Position numbers and translations under genes: made by a program
Notes under the pieces: generated by a model
What the model was told of the DNA's origin: nothing
Database searches by the model: none
What the model saw: the letters and a program-made list of their open reading frames with translations, nothing else
Assembly: GCA_024635735.1 (NCBI GenBank)
Contig: JAGXII010000009.1
Span: 1-24,160 of the forward strand
DNA length: 24,160 nt
Source: Christiangramia sp.
GTDB lineage: Bacteria > Bacteroidota > Bacteroidia > Flavobacteriales > Flavobacteriaceae
Reading direction: 5' to 3'
Part shown: piece by piece, positions 6,662 to 15,534 of the stretch
Layout of the letters: each line of letters begins with the position of its first letter
How positions within the stretch are numbered: position 1 is the stretch's first letter

Positions 6662-9600
6662 TTATTTATGATTTTTATTTTCTATCATATAGTAAACCAG
6701 TGGTACAACCAACAGTGTAAGCACCGTAGAAGCTATGGTTCCTCCCATAAGCGAGATCGCCAGTCCCTGGAAAATTGGATCGAAGAGGATCACAAAAGCT
6801 CCAATCACCACCGTACCTGCAGTAAGCAGAATAGGAGTGGTCCTTACCGCTCCGGCTTCTATCACGGCCTGTTTCAGCGGTATTCCTTCTTCCACCCTCA
6901 GGTTTACAAAGTCAATGAGCAGTACCGAGTTCCGGACCATAATACCCGCGAGGGCAATCATTCCAATAAAGGAAGTCGCTGTAAAGAAAGCTCCCAATAA
7001 CCAGTGGCCAAATACGATCCCTACAAGGGAAAGCGGGATAGCTACCATCATTACAATTGGCGCTTTAAAGTTCTGGAACCAGCCTACAATAAGAATATAG
7101 ATTATAATGATCACTCCAAGGAAGGCAATTCCCAGATCTCTGAAAACCTCCAGCGTGATCTGCCATTCACCGTCCCATTTGACTGTATAGTGATCCTCAT
7201 ACTTAGGTTGATCTATATAAAGCTCGTTCATAGTATAACCTTCCGGAAGTTGTATCTCCTTGAGTTTCTCTTCCATTCCCAGGATAGCATACACCGGACT
7301 TTCCAGCTTACCAGCCATATCAGCCAGAACATATACCACACGTTTCTGATTCTTTCTGTAAATGTTCTTTTCTCTTACATCCTTTTCCACTTTTACCAGA
7401 TCGCCTATGGAAACCATCTGACCATTTTGAGATTTGATCTGAATCTGAGAAATATCATTAATAGTAGACTTTTCATTTTCGTCTAATGCAAGGACAATTC
7501 CCACTTGTTCTGCCGCATCCTCATCATAAAGTTGAGTTACGGCATTATTCCCAAGAGCAGTATTCAGGGTGTAGACTATTTGTTTTGGAGCAATCCCGTA
7601 GAGCATGGCTTTCTCCTTATCAATCTCAAATTTGTACTCAGGCTGATCGGCTTCCACCATCCAGTCTACATCTACAACATCCTCGGTATTGTTCAAAATG
7701 TCCTTCACGTCAGATGCTACTTCTATTTGCTTATAGTAATCCGGTCCATATACCTCGGCAACGATAGTAGACAAAACAGGAGGCCCCGGCGGAACTTCCA
7801 CCAGCTTCACATTCGCGTTATATTTTGCCGCGATCGTCTGTACATCTGGTCTCAGTAATTTCACAATATCGTGACTCTGGGCACTTCTTTCTCCTTTATC
7901 TGTAAGATTCACCTGGATATCCGCGCTATTACTGGATCCTCGAAGGTCGTAATGCCTTACAAGTCCATTAAATGTTATTGGCGCTGAACTTCCTACGTAC
8001 GTTTGATAGTTCACTATTTCAGGTCTTTGAGACAGGTATTGCCCAATTTCCCTGGTAACTACAGCCGTCCGTTCCAGAGTGGTTCCTTCAGGCATATCTA
8101 TAATTATCTGGAATTCGTTCTTGTTATCAAAAGGCAACATTTTCACTATAACAGAATTGGTAAAGAACATCGCTACCGAAGCCAGAAGCAATACGATGGT
8201 AGTCCCTAAAAAGATCCATCGTTTCTTACGACTCTCTATCAATGGCTTTTCAAATCTTGAATAAATCCTGTAAATAAGGGTATTATCTATGCTATTGTCA
8301 TTTTCCTTTAATTCGGTATCAGGTTCTTTTTCACCTTTTTCACTCTTTTCTCTAAGGAAGAGATATCCCAGATAAGGAGTAATGGTTAAAGCCACGAATA
8401 ATGAAAGGATCATCGCAATGGAAGCTCCAATTGGCATTGGGCTCATATATGGTCCCATCAATCCGCTTACAAATGCCACTGGCAATACCGAAGCGATAAC
8501 TGTAAATGTTGCAAGTATAGTTGGATTTCCAACTTCATTGATCGCATATAAGGCCGCCTGTTTAAATGGCAAACGCCGCAATTTGAAATGCCGATGCATA
8601 TTCTCGGCAATTATAATCGAGTCATCTACCACAATACCGGTTACGAATACAAGAGCGAAAAGGGTAATTCTGTTCAGTGTATAATCGAGCATATAGTAGC
8701 TCAACAGGGTCAGGGCAAAAGTAATAGGTACCGAAAGAAAGACTACAAGTCCGCCACGCCAGCCCATTGCAAGCATAACTACAATAGTTACCGCGATGAT
8801 CGCTCCTATAAGATGCATCAATAATTCTGAAACCTTATGCGAGGCCGTTTCACCGTAATTCCTGGTCACTTCTACGTGTACATCATCAGGAATAAGATTT
8901 CGCTTTAAATGATCTACCTTATCAATAATCACATCAGCGACTTTCATTGCATCCGCACCTTTCCTTTTAGCAACCGAAATGGTCACTGCAGGATAATCGG
9001 AAACATATTCGCCAGATTTTTCACTAGCCTTTCCATAGCCAAAGCTTACATATTCTTTTGGTAGTTCAGGCCCGTCAATAACCTGGGCAACCTGTTTAAG
9101 GTATACCGGTTGGTTGTCCTGAACGCCAACGATCAAATTATTTACATCTTCTTTAGTTTTCAGAAAACTGCCTGTGGTTACGAGAAACTCGGTATCGTTT
9201 TTATCGAAGGTACCCGAAGACATTTGCTGGTTATTAGCCTTGATCTTTTCGGCAATCCCCAGAAAATCAACACCACTGGATGCCATTTTGGCCTTATTCA
9301 GCACCACTCGTAATTCACGGCTTCTTCCGCCTATAGTTTTGGTAACTGAAACATCTTCGACTTTTTCGATTTCATTATTGAGTTCTTCAGCCATTTGCTT
9401 CAGTTCAAAATCATCATAATTTTCACTCCACAAAGTGAGCCCAAGTACGGGAACATCGTCTATAGCACGGGTCTTCACCATAGGCTGTGTCACATTAGGT
9501 GGCAGCTTATCCATACTCTTCATCAGTTCGTTGTATAGCTTCACATAGGAGCGCTCAATGTCTTCTCCCACATAGAACTGAACGATGATCATTCCCTGTT

Positions 9601-9874
9601 CCTTCATAGAAGTAGAATACACATATTCTACTCCTTTTACGTTAGATATTATCTTTTCCAATGGCTTGACCACTCGTGACTCGACCTCGGTAGGTGAGGC
9701 GCCGGGATATCCTACAAAGATATCTGCCATAGGCACGTCTATCTGAGGTTCCTCTTCCCTTGGTATAAGAAAAGAACTGTAAACCCCAACCACCATAAAG
9801 ACGATCATCAGCAATACCGTAAGTTTTGAGTTGATAAAGCCTTTGGCTATTTTGCCTGCTAATCCTTCTTTCAT
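6662..9874 (-). CDS. RND efflux pump permease (AcrB/HAE-type)
   Basis: A 1070-aa inner-membrane proton antiporter of the resistance-nodulation-division superfamily. One helix at residues 15-35 is followed by a large periplasmic domain opening with EEEPQIDVPMADIFVGYPGA, the hallmark of this branch. Helices then cluster around 345-510, with a second periplasmic loop and a C-terminal helix bundle. Helix 4 holds GIVVDDSIIIAEN; D417 and D418 correspond to the AcrB proton-relay pair. The DFG-x3-DGA motif of heavy-metal pumps is absent, so this is not a Czc-type pump; organic or amphiphilic substrates are more likely but unknown. It is the third gene of an operon (outer-membrane factor, adaptor, pump), 37 bp after the adaptor, and would form a tripartite envelope-spanning exporter with them. 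Confidence 0.93.
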   Translation of the reverse strand: MKEGLAGKIAKGFINSKLTVLLMIVFMVVGVYSSFLIPREEEPQIDVPMADIFVGYPGASPTEVESRVVKPLEKIISNVKGVEYVYSTSMKEQGMIIVQFYVGEDIERSYVKLYNELMKSMDKLPPNVTQPMVKTRAIDDVPVLGLTLWSENYDDFELKQMAEELNNEIEKVEDVSVTKTIGGRSRELRVVLNKAKMASSGVDFLGIAEKIKANNQQMSSGTFDKNDTEFLVTTGSFLKTKEDVNNLIVGVQDNQPVYLKQVAQVIDGPELPKEYVSFGYGKASEKSGEYVSDYPAVTISVAKRKGADAMKVADVIIDKVDHLKRNLIPDDVHVEVTRNYGETASHKVSELLMHLIGAIIAVTIVVMLAMGWRGGLVVFLSVPITFALTLLSYYMLDYTLNRITLFALVFVTGIVVDDSIIIAENMHRHFKLRRLPFKQAALYAINEVGNPTILATFTVIASVLPVAFVSGLMGPYMSPMPIGASIAMILSLFVALTITPYLGYLFLREKSEKGEKEPDTELKENDNSIDNTLIYRIYSRFEKPLIESRKKRWIFLGTTIVLLLASVAMFFTNSVIVKMLPFDNKNEFQIIIDMPEGTTLERTAVVTREIGQYLSQRPEIVNYQTYVGSSAPITFNGLVRHYDLRGSSNSADIQVNLTDKGERSAQSHDIVKLLRPDVQTIAAKYNANVKLVEVPPGPPVLSTIVAEVYGPDYYKQIEVASDVKDILNNTEDVVDVDWMVEADQPEYKFEIDKEKAMLYGIAPKQIVYTLNTALGNNAVTQLYDEDAAEQVGIVLALDENEKSTINDISQIQIKSQNGQMVSIGDLVKVEKDVREKNIYRKNQKRVVYVLADMAGKLESPVYAILGMEEKLKEIQLPEGYTMNELYIDQPKYEDHYTVKWDGEWQITLEVFRDLGIAFLGVIIIIYILIVGWFQNFKAPIVMMVAIPLSLVGIVFGHWLLGAFFTATSFIGMIALAGIMVRNSVLLIDFVNLRVEEGIPLKQAVIEAGAVRTTPILLTAGTVVIGAFVILFDPIFQGLAISLMGGTIASTVLTLLVVPLVYYMIENKNHK

Positions 9875-9911
9875 TGTATAGCTTTTAAATTCTTATAATT
9901 TTTGTATTGGC

Positions 9912-10985
9912 TTATTTTATGCTAACCGGTGCACCGTTGTAAAGCTTACCTTCAGCATCTACAATGTATTTTTCTTCAGTATTAAGTCCGGAAAGTACTT
10001 CAACCTGGTCTCCATAGGTTTTTCCTATTCTTACCCATCTTAAGAGGGCAGTGTTCTGAGAGCTTACGGTGTAGAGTCCTGTAAGTTCCCCACGGTGTAC
10101 TAAAGCTTCTGAAGGAATAAGCACTCTTTCGCTTCCTGTTTTTTGTTTCATGGGGATATCTACGCTTACATACATTCCCGATCTAATCTCATCACCTGTA
10201 TCTTCCAGGCTGATCTTTACAGGATACTGGCTTCCGGTATTCTTAGCTGAGGCACTCACTTCTGAAATAACTCCTTGAAGAGTCTTACCAATAGATTTAA
10301 TATTTACATCTACTTCAGTTCCCTCTTCTATTGAAGAAATCTCAGATTCAGGAACGGTTGCTCTTACTTCAAAAGCACCTGGAGCTTCCATTGCCACTAA
10401 AGGCATTCCCGGATTGGCCATATCACCTTCTTCTGCAAATTTGTTGGTGATCACTCCGCTAAAAGGAGCTCTGATGTTTACATAGGCAAACTGTGCCTGT
10501 ACCTCATTCTTCATCTGGCGTGCCGCTTCAAGCCTGGCTTTAGCCATCTCGAAATTGGCTGTCACATCGTCTAGTTCCTTTTGAGAGGCACTGTTTTCTT
10601 CAAACAAATTTTTAAACCTTTTATAGTCTTTTTCAGCATTATTAAAGGCTGCCTGTGCTTCGGTTATTTTTGCGTTTACCTGGGCCAGTTTTGCCTGCAG
10701 CTCGGAGTTATTGATTGAAACCAGTAACTCGCCTTTTCTAACTTTATCTCCAATTTCAACATTTATTTTATTGACGTAACCCATCATTCGGGTACTCAGT
10801 TTGGCATTGTTTACCGCCTCAATTTTTCCGCTAAGGCTTAGGGTAGAACCCTGTCCTGTAGAAGGAGAGTTCACGCTTACCGCGATTGCAGTCTGCTTTG
10901 TCTGCGTTGACTTATCGTCGTTTCCACAGCTAATTAAAAGGCTCGCCGCTCCGGCAATTAAAAGGGTATATAGTTTTATTTTCAT
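9912..10985 (-). CDS. RND periplasmic adaptor (membrane fusion lipoprotein)
   Basis: A 357-aa HlyD/AcrA-family adaptor that bridges the inner-membrane pump and the outer-membrane channel. The N-terminus is a lipoprotein signal with lipobox LISC and cysteine at residue 20, so it is predicted to be membrane-anchored in the periplasm. A first lipoyl half lies around residues 60-95 (GDKVRKGELLVSINNSELQAK), an alpha-helical hairpin around 95-155, the second lipoyl half with APFSGVITNKFAEEGD, then beta-barrel and membrane-proximal domains. It starts only 3 bp after the stop of the TolC-like gene and lies 37 bp before the RND pump gene, which fixes its partners. Confidence 0.93.
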   Translation of the reverse strand: MKIKLYTLLIAGAASLLISCGNDDKSTQTKQTAIAVSVNSPSTGQGSTLSLSGKIEAVNNAKLSTRMMGYVNKINVEIGDKVRKGELLVSINNSELQAKLAQVNAKITEAQAAFNNAEKDYKRFKNLFEENSASQKELDDVTANFEMAKARLEAARQMKNEVQAQFAYVNIRAPFSGVITNKFAEEGDMANPGMPLVAMEAPGAFEVRATVPESEISSIEEGTEVDVNIKSIGKTLQGVISEVSASAKNTGSQYPVKISLEDTGDEIRSGMYVSVDIPMKQKTGSERVLIPSEALVHRGELTGLYTVSSQNTALLRWVRIGKTYGDQVEVLSGLNTEEKYIVDAEGKLYNGAPVSIK

Positions 10986-10988
10986 CGC

Positions 10989-12302
10989 TTATTGTTTGAT
11001 TAAAAATTCTAAATATGCCTTTACATAGTTATATTCATAAATGGTTTGATAGTATTCAAGTTCTTTTTCAAGGTATTTTGCTTCTGACGATAGCAGGTCT
11101 GAAGTTTTTTCCAGGCCTTCTTCAAAGCGGTTAGTCCTTATCCGTAAGGATTCTTCAGACTGTTCCATGGTAAGTTTGCCTAGATTTAGCTTATTTTCGG
11201 CATCCTTCAGTGCTCTTCGGGCTTTGCTGAGTTCCATCGTACTTTTTGAGACATATTCCTCATATTCAAGCCTGGCCTGTACATATTCAGCTTTGCTTTT
11301 CTGGGTTTTTCCAAATCGTTTTGAACCCTGAAAAATATCCCAGCTTAAAGAGACTCCTGCGATATATCCGTTGGCACTACCCTGAAATATCTCATTATCG
11401 TAAAGTTCATAGCTGCCAAAGGCATTTAATCTTGGTAAAAAACTCATTTTATCGGCTGTGTACATTTCTTTTCTTGCATCAGCGGCAAGCTCCATAGCCT
11501 TTATATCTGATCGCTCTTCGGAAATTTTATCGCCTTCAGTTTCTGTCAAAGCATTTATCTGAAGTGAATCTGTAGGTTTTAGAATTCCTTCCTGTGATTG
11601 CCCCATTAGAAACTCCAGGTAATCTGAAGCATTCTCCAGGTTACTTTTTGAGTATTGTAAGCGGTTGCTTATTTCAGAAACCCTGACTTCTACTGAAAGG
11701 ATATCTGCCTTTTGCAGATAGCCCTGTTTGTATCTGTCGGTGGCCATTTTTTTATTGGAAAGTGCAGCTTCCTGTGCTTTTTCGAGGACATTTACCGCTT
11801 TATAGGCCAGCTGAAGTTCCATATAGGCTTTTTCCACTTCCAGTTTCATATGATTGATAGAACGTTCACTTTTCAACTGAGTGGCCTGCATTTTTGAATT
11901 GGCCGCCTTACGCTTAAAGATCCCATCAATATTAATCAGAGGTTGCTCAACTTCAATTTTAGTAGCAAAATTATTGGTGCGATTAGGATCGTTCAGCAAA
12001 GCAGGATTAAAGTCACTTTCGGTAATGCTTTCCTGATTTAGTTTTGAACCGAAGGCCATTAACGGATTATTAGTAGTCAATGCAGTGTGAGACACACTGA
12101 TATTTGGTAGAAAGACCGCATTGGTTTGTCTGTAATCTGCTCTGGCCTGCAGGAATTCCTGCTCCGAGATCTTTAATTTTCTGTTATTATCCATTACCCG
12201 GTTCATTACAGTGTCTTTACTCACCGGTTGCACTTGTTGGGCTCTTACCTGAAGCCCCGCAAAAAACAGGAATAGAATTGCAGAGAGTTGTATTTTCTTC
12301 AT
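10989..12302 (-). CDS. TolC-family outer-membrane efflux channel
   Basis: A 437-aa outer-membrane factor. A cleavable signal peptide covers about residues 1-21, ending near RAQQ. Two repeats of the TolC/OEP type follow, rich in long helices (for example the heptad-like stretch around 150-185 and the C-terminal helix with RTNRFEEGLEKTSDLL). The trimer would form the exit duct of the AcrB-type system. It is the first gene of the operon; a full Bacteroidota promoter and a Crp-like dyad lie directly upstream. The gene order (channel, adaptor, pump) is common in Bacteroidota. Confidence 0.92.
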   Translation of the reverse strand: MKKIQLSAILFLFFAGLQVRAQQVQPVSKDTVMNRVMDNNRKLKISEQEFLQARADYRQTNAVFLPNISVSHTALTTNNPLMAFGSKLNQESITESDFNPALLNDPNRTNNFATKIEVEQPLINIDGIFKRKAANSKMQATQLKSERSINHMKLEVEKAYMELQLAYKAVNVLEKAQEAALSNKKMATDRYKQGYLQKADILSVEVRVSEISNRLQYSKSNLENASDYLEFLMGQSQEGILKPTDSLQINALTETEGDKISEERSDIKAMELAADARKEMYTADKMSFLPRLNAFGSYELYDNEIFQGSANGYIAGVSLSWDIFQGSKRFGKTQKSKAEYVQARLEYEEYVSKSTMELSKARRALKDAENKLNLGKLTMEQSEESLRIRTNRFEEGLEKTSDLLSSEAKYLEKELEYYQTIYEYNYVKAYLEFLIKQ

Positions 12303-12322
12303 TTATTATAAATTTTCTGGTA

Positions 12323-12356
12323 CAAAAGTAACCCTGGGATACAGGCAGTTCAGCAA
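12323..12356 (-). promoter_or_regulatory. Promoter of the TolC-adaptor-RND operon
   Basis: The minus strand has TACTTTTG (12323-12330), a full TAnnTTTG -7, 20 bp before the ATG at 12302. A TTG -33 candidate lies at 12354-12356, 23 bp upstream, within the known Bacteroidota range. The -33 falls inside the Crp-like dyad, so the bound regulator would contact RNA polymerase here. Confidence 0.65.
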
Positions 12357-12367
12357 CATTTGTTACG
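12352..12367. promoter_or_regulatory. Crp/Fnr-like dyad (site 3), RND operon
   Basis: AGCAAC-ATTT-GTTACG. Its centre (12359.5) is exactly 36.5 bp upstream of the last base of the -7 element, or roughly -42 from the expected transcription start, the class II activator position. It matches sites 1, 2 and 4 in half-site and spacing. Confidence 0.65.
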
Positions 12368-12475
12368 TAGGATTTTTAAATTGCTTGTTTTGGAGTAAAG
12401 AAGGGTAGGGCGGGATGCTTTCTTCGTGTATTAGTAGGAAAGAAACTTCAGATGAAGAATGGGATATTAATAAAT

Positions 12476-12513
12476 AAAAAAACACTGAAAATCTATTGAT
12501 AAACAGTGTTTTT
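12476..12513 (-). terminator. Intrinsic terminator, minus strand, orphaned
   Basis: AAAAACACTG (12478-12487) and CAGTGTTTTT (12504-12513) pair over 10 bp. Seven Ts follow on the minus strand. No intact minus-strand gene ends nearby; the only candidate is the broken gene tail whose stop is at 12583, so this is likely that gene's original terminator. Confidence 0.75.
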
Positions 12514-12534
12514 AGTATAAAATGGAAGTGATTA

Positions 12535-12576
12535 CTCTAAATCTTTAGAGATAAATATGGTGACTAATCTTATCTC
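12535..12576. repeat. Two adjacent inverted repeats beside the gene remnants
   Basis: CTCTAAA-TC-TTTAGAG (12535-12550) is a perfect 16-bp dyad. GAGATAA (12548-12554) and TTATCTC (12570-12576) form a second perfect 7-bp stem around 15 nt. The two share bases, so only one can fold at a time. They lie between the remnant stop and the orphan terminator; I see no known element. Confidence 0.5.
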
Positions 12577-12582
12577 AAATTA

Positions 12583-12642
12583 TTATTTCCCTAATGATTT
12601 GAGCATTTTCACGTGGTCGTAGATGGTACCGAAAAGCTTGCT
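12583..12642 (-). pseudogene. 3' tail of an unrecognised minus-strand gene
   Basis: The minus strand reads KLFGTIYDHVKMLKSLGK followed by two stops (12583-12585 and 12580-12582), which looks like a natural protein C-terminus. Upstream it runs straight into antisense nifJ-like sequence at 12638, so the rest of the gene is gone. A terminator 70 bp downstream on the same strand supports a real gene end. I do not recognise the family, and the reading could still be chance over so short a length. Confidence 0.4.
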
Positions 12643-12703
12643 TATTCTCACTGTGGAGAACACTGTTATGATCTTAAATTTGGAGCTGCTCAGCAGGAAA
12701 AAG
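12638..12703 (+). pseudogene. 66-bp nifJ fragment (duplicate of 3525-3590)
   Basis: Sixty-four of 66 bases are identical to nifJ 3525-3590, with two mismatches, Gly to Cys and Ser to Ala at codon level. It covers AYSHCGEH, the region of the fourth proximal-cluster cysteine (C1082 in the full enzyme). Similarity stops sharply at both ends. An open frame runs from 12598 through the fragment to a stop at 12790-12792, but it has no ATG before the fragment, and the sequence after it is not alignable to nifJ by eye. It cannot encode a functional enzyme; it is a relic of a nifJ copy or of a short recombination event. Confidence 0.88.
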
Positions 12704-12859
12704 TGAATCTTTTCTTTGGAAAAGCAATGATTATAGTAGATTCAGATTTAGAAAATAAAAAGCTAAAATCACCGCCTCTTTTTAAGCCTTAAAACACGAC
12801 TCGGTTAGCATATGAATTAAACAGGGAGAAGGGTATAATAATATTAATTTCAACAGAGG

Positions 12860-12887
12860 GCCCTTTCTGTTCAGAAGGGCGATTTTT
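12860..12887 (+). terminator. Terminator-like hairpin facing the MFS gene
   Basis: GCCCTT (12860-12865) and AAGGGC (12875-12880) form a stem extended by CT/AG with one bulge. GATTTTT follows on the plus strand, and no T-run on the minus strand. It is therefore oriented to stop plus-strand transcripts such as the nifJ-like relic. It could also protect the 3' end of the MFS mRNA, whose stop is at 12904. Confidence 0.55.
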
Positions 12888-12903
12888 AGAATATACCAAG
12901 TTA

Positions 12904-14151
12904 TTAGTTATTTATTCCGAGGGATTCTTCTTTGTCTCCTTTACTTTTAGGTACCTGTGTTGCTACTATAATACTCCCTATCCCGGCCATTATCGCTCCA
13001 ATAATAAAAGGAGTGATATAACCGTATCTTACTGCATAACCTGAAAGGAATGAACCCATAGAGATTCCAAGACCAAATGCCATGGTGACTACAGCGAGCC
13101 TAGCTCCAGTCTGTCCTTTCTCCGCAAGGTCACCAGCCAGCGCAAGGGCAGGAGAGAAAACCATAGCGGCACTTATTCCCTGTAGTGCTCTGAACACTAT
13201 TAAATGCCAGGATTCGGTAGCTAAACCCTGAAATAAAGTAAAGGGAATAAGACAAATAAGACCTACTAAAATAAAAATCCTACGACCATATTTGTCACTT
13301 GCTTTTCCTACTAGGGGTTGAAAGATCGCCAAAGCACCTAACATTGCACTGAACTCTACCGAAAACATAAAAGCTCCCTGAGATAGTCTCTGGTTTGTTT
13401 CTATCTCAATAGGCGATAAAAGGGAAAATCCAAAACTCATAACAAAGGTAGCAACCCCTAATGCGAAGATGGGATCAAGCCATTGCCCATTCTTTTTGGC
13501 AAGTATTTTAAAAATAAGAGGCTCATTCGATTTCTGGGTGTTCTGGTCTTGAACAAAGAGAGCAACAAGTACCATGCTTGCGAAGGCCCCAAGAGAGGCG
13601 ATTATAAAGGTAGTTGTAAAACCATCTATACTTCCTATCATAGGAAGATGGTAAGGGGCATGTTTCAGTAGCAATCCGCTTAGCAAAGGACCCCCTCCAA
13701 ATCCTATTAGTCTAAGGGTATTGTATGTACCCATATTGTTTCCGCGATTTCCTTTATTGCTCACTTCACTAACTAGTGCAACGCTACAGGTGATGGTTAG
13801 AGCGGCCGCCAGCCCCTGAGCGCTTCGAACTAAAAATATACTAAAATAAGTATCTGCCCAGGTATAAGAAGCATTGGCAATTGCGAAAAACAAAAGACCA
13901 CCGGCTACAAAGAGCTTTCTTTTACCAACTTTGTCTGATAGACGTCCTACGAAAGGCTGGGCAATACTGCTAATAAGACCAAAAAGCCCCAGAACCAGGC
14001 CGGTAATAAAGGAAGTTGTTAATCCAAAATCATTTCCGCTTACACTTTGACTAGCAATATATAGAGGTAAAACGACGATAAGGAAAGAATTCCCCATAGC
14101 ATCGGCCATCCTGGCTATTCCCAGTATTAATACAGAACGGTTTATATTCAT
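12904..14151 (-). CDS. MFS transporter (DHA1-like drug/solute antiporter)
   Basis: A 415-aa inner-membrane protein with about 12 hydrophobic helices in two halves. The loop between helices 2 and 3 has GRLSDKVGKRK, motif A of the major facilitator superfamily, and a matching GKASDKYGRRIF occurs in the second half. Helix 5 carries GFGGGPLLSG, motif-C-like, as in proton-driven exporters. Proton/drug or metabolite export is the likely role; the substrate is unknown. It appears to be a single-gene unit: the czcB-like gene ends about 200 bp upstream and no partner follows. A weak -7 candidate, TAATTTCG (14167-14174, minus), lies 16 bp before the ATG. Confidence 0.9.
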   Translation of the reverse strand: MNINRSVLILGIARMADAMGNSFLIVVLPLYIASQSVSGNDFGLTTSFITGLVLGLFGLISSIAQPFVGRLSDKVGKRKLFVAGGLLFFAIANASYTWADTYFSIFLVRSAQGLAAALTITCSVALVSEVSNKGNRGNNMGTYNTLRLIGFGGGPLLSGLLLKHAPYHLPMIGSIDGFTTTFIIASLGAFASMVLVALFVQDQNTQKSNEPLIFKILAKKNGQWLDPIFALGVATFVMSFGFSLLSPIEIETNQRLSQGAFMFSVEFSAMLGALAIFQPLVGKASDKYGRRIFILVGLICLIPFTLFQGLATESWHLIVFRALQGISAAMVFSPALALAGDLAEKGQTGARLAVVTMAFGLGISMGSFLSGYAVRYGYITPFIIGAIMAGIGSIIVATQVPKSKGDKEESLGINN

Positions 14152-14358
14152 TGATTTCTATTAAACCGAAATTAAAATTTTTTATTTTTTATTTCAGTAT
14201 AAAGAAGTGGAAAGGATAATAAATTAAGAAAACATTATTAGAACCAGGAAGCTGATTGAAACTTCTTTTAGAATTGCAAGTATGGAATTTGATGAAAGAT
14301 TTCAACATCCTTAGTTTCCAAAAAAATTAGAGTTTACGATAAATTACCATATCCACGA

Positions 14359-15525
14359 CTATTCTGTAATCAAAGGAAAAGCTCCTTTGGTCACAAACTG
14401 ATCGTCTTCTTTGAAATCGGAGCTGTTTTTAATAATCGTAAATCCATCGAAAGCATCTCCCGGTAAAACTTCACGACGTCTAAAAACATAGTTGCTGTCA
14501 GTTGTTGTCTCTAAGACCAGCACATAATTGGTGTTGTCCAGGGAAACAATACTTTCTGTGGGTAGTGCTTTTTCTTTCTTTTTATCGGTGATGATCTGGG
14601 CTTCTACAAACATTCCCGTGGCAAAACTGTTCTTTTTCTGCTCATCCTTAAAATGTCCGTGCACTTTTACTGTTCTCTGTTGTTCACTAATGGAGGTGCC
14701 TACCAAATGCACTTCACCTTCAATAGTATCTGCATTGGCTTCGGGAATACTAAACTTAATTTCCTGGCCTTCTTTAAGTTTCATCACATCTTTCTCAAAG
14801 ACATTCAATTCAATATGCAGATGGTCTCGATCTATGATTTGCATTAGCTCATCGGCTGCAGAAACGAACATTCCATTATTAATATTCATTTCGGTAATAC
14901 TTCCGGGAATAGGCGAATAAATTCTGATCACTGAAGAAATATTACCATTTTCAACGGCCTGAGGATCCAAATTCAGCATTTGTAATTTTTTCCGAAGCCC
15001 CTGATATTTGGCCAGATTTCGTTTATACTCACTTTCGGCTTTCAGGTAATTTTTTTCTGAAGTTATTTTTTCTTCAATCAGCGTTTTCTGTCTTTCGTAT
15101 TCAGATTTTAAATAATTCATTTGCTCCATCGCATCCAGGTAATCCTGCTGCATTTGCACATAATCTGGATTTTCCAGACTAACCAGAAATTGTCCTTTCT
15201 TAACCTCATCTCCAATTAGCAAAGGAGTTTGTTTAACGTATCCGTCAGTAAAAGAACTTACCATGGCCTTGTTTTCCGGTGGAACATCAATTAAACCGGT
15301 GGCTTCCACGGTTACCGGGAAAATATTTTCTTCAATTTTACCCAATTCCATATCGCTGCCTTCAAATTGGGAATGGCTAACTGTAATTCCGCCATTGGTC
15401 TCAGTAGAATCGGTTTTAGAACTGCTGCCATTTTCTTTGTCTGAATTTCCTTCAGAATTTCCGCAGGAATATACCAGCGTAAACACGAATAGGAAGAATA
15501 TGGATTTCAGGATATTTTTATTCAT
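14359..15525 (-). CDS. CusB/CzcB-type periplasmic adaptor lipoprotein
   Basis: A 388-aa membrane fusion protein for heavy-metal RND efflux. The N-terminal lipoprotein signal has lipobox VYSC with cysteine at residue 21, followed by a Ser/Asn/Glu-rich linker. The lipoyl and helical-hairpin region spans about residues 80-185 (GDEVKKGQFLVSLENPDY, then a coiled stretch with KITSEKNYLKAESEYKRN). A second lipoyl half with IYSPIPGSITEM and C-terminal barrel domains follow. It begins 9 bp after the stop of the czcA fusion gene, so the pump and adaptor are co-transcribed. No His- or Met-rich metal-binding N-terminus is seen. Confidence 0.92.
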   Translation of the reverse strand: MNKNILKSIFFLFVFTLVYSCGNSEGNSDKENGSSSKTDSTETNGGITVSHSQFEGSDMELGKIEENIFPVTVEATGLIDVPPENKAMVSSFTDGYVKQTPLLIGDEVKKGQFLVSLENPDYVQMQQDYLDAMEQMNYLKSEYERQKTLIEEKITSEKNYLKAESEYKRNLAKYQGLRKKLQMLNLDPQAVENGNISSVIRIYSPIPGSITEMNINNGMFVSAADELMQIIDRDHLHIELNVFEKDVMKLKEGQEIKFSIPEANADTIEGEVHLVGTSISEQQRTVKVHGHFKDEQKKNSFATGMFVEAQIITDKKKEKALPTESIVSLDNTNYVLVLETTTDSNYVFRRREVLPGDAFDGFTIIKNSSDFKEDDQFVTKGAFPLITE

Positions 15526-15534
15526 GGGTCGAAA

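Noticed and set aside
6735..8824. Plus-strand ORFs of 60-160 aa opposite the RND pump gene
   Set aside because: They are antisense shadows of a well-conserved RND coding sequence and show no domain of their own.
12598..12792. 64-codon open frame through the nifJ shard as a real small gene
   Set aside because: No ATG precedes the nifJ-derived part, and the frame joins unrelated segments at sharp breakpoints, so a relic explains it better.
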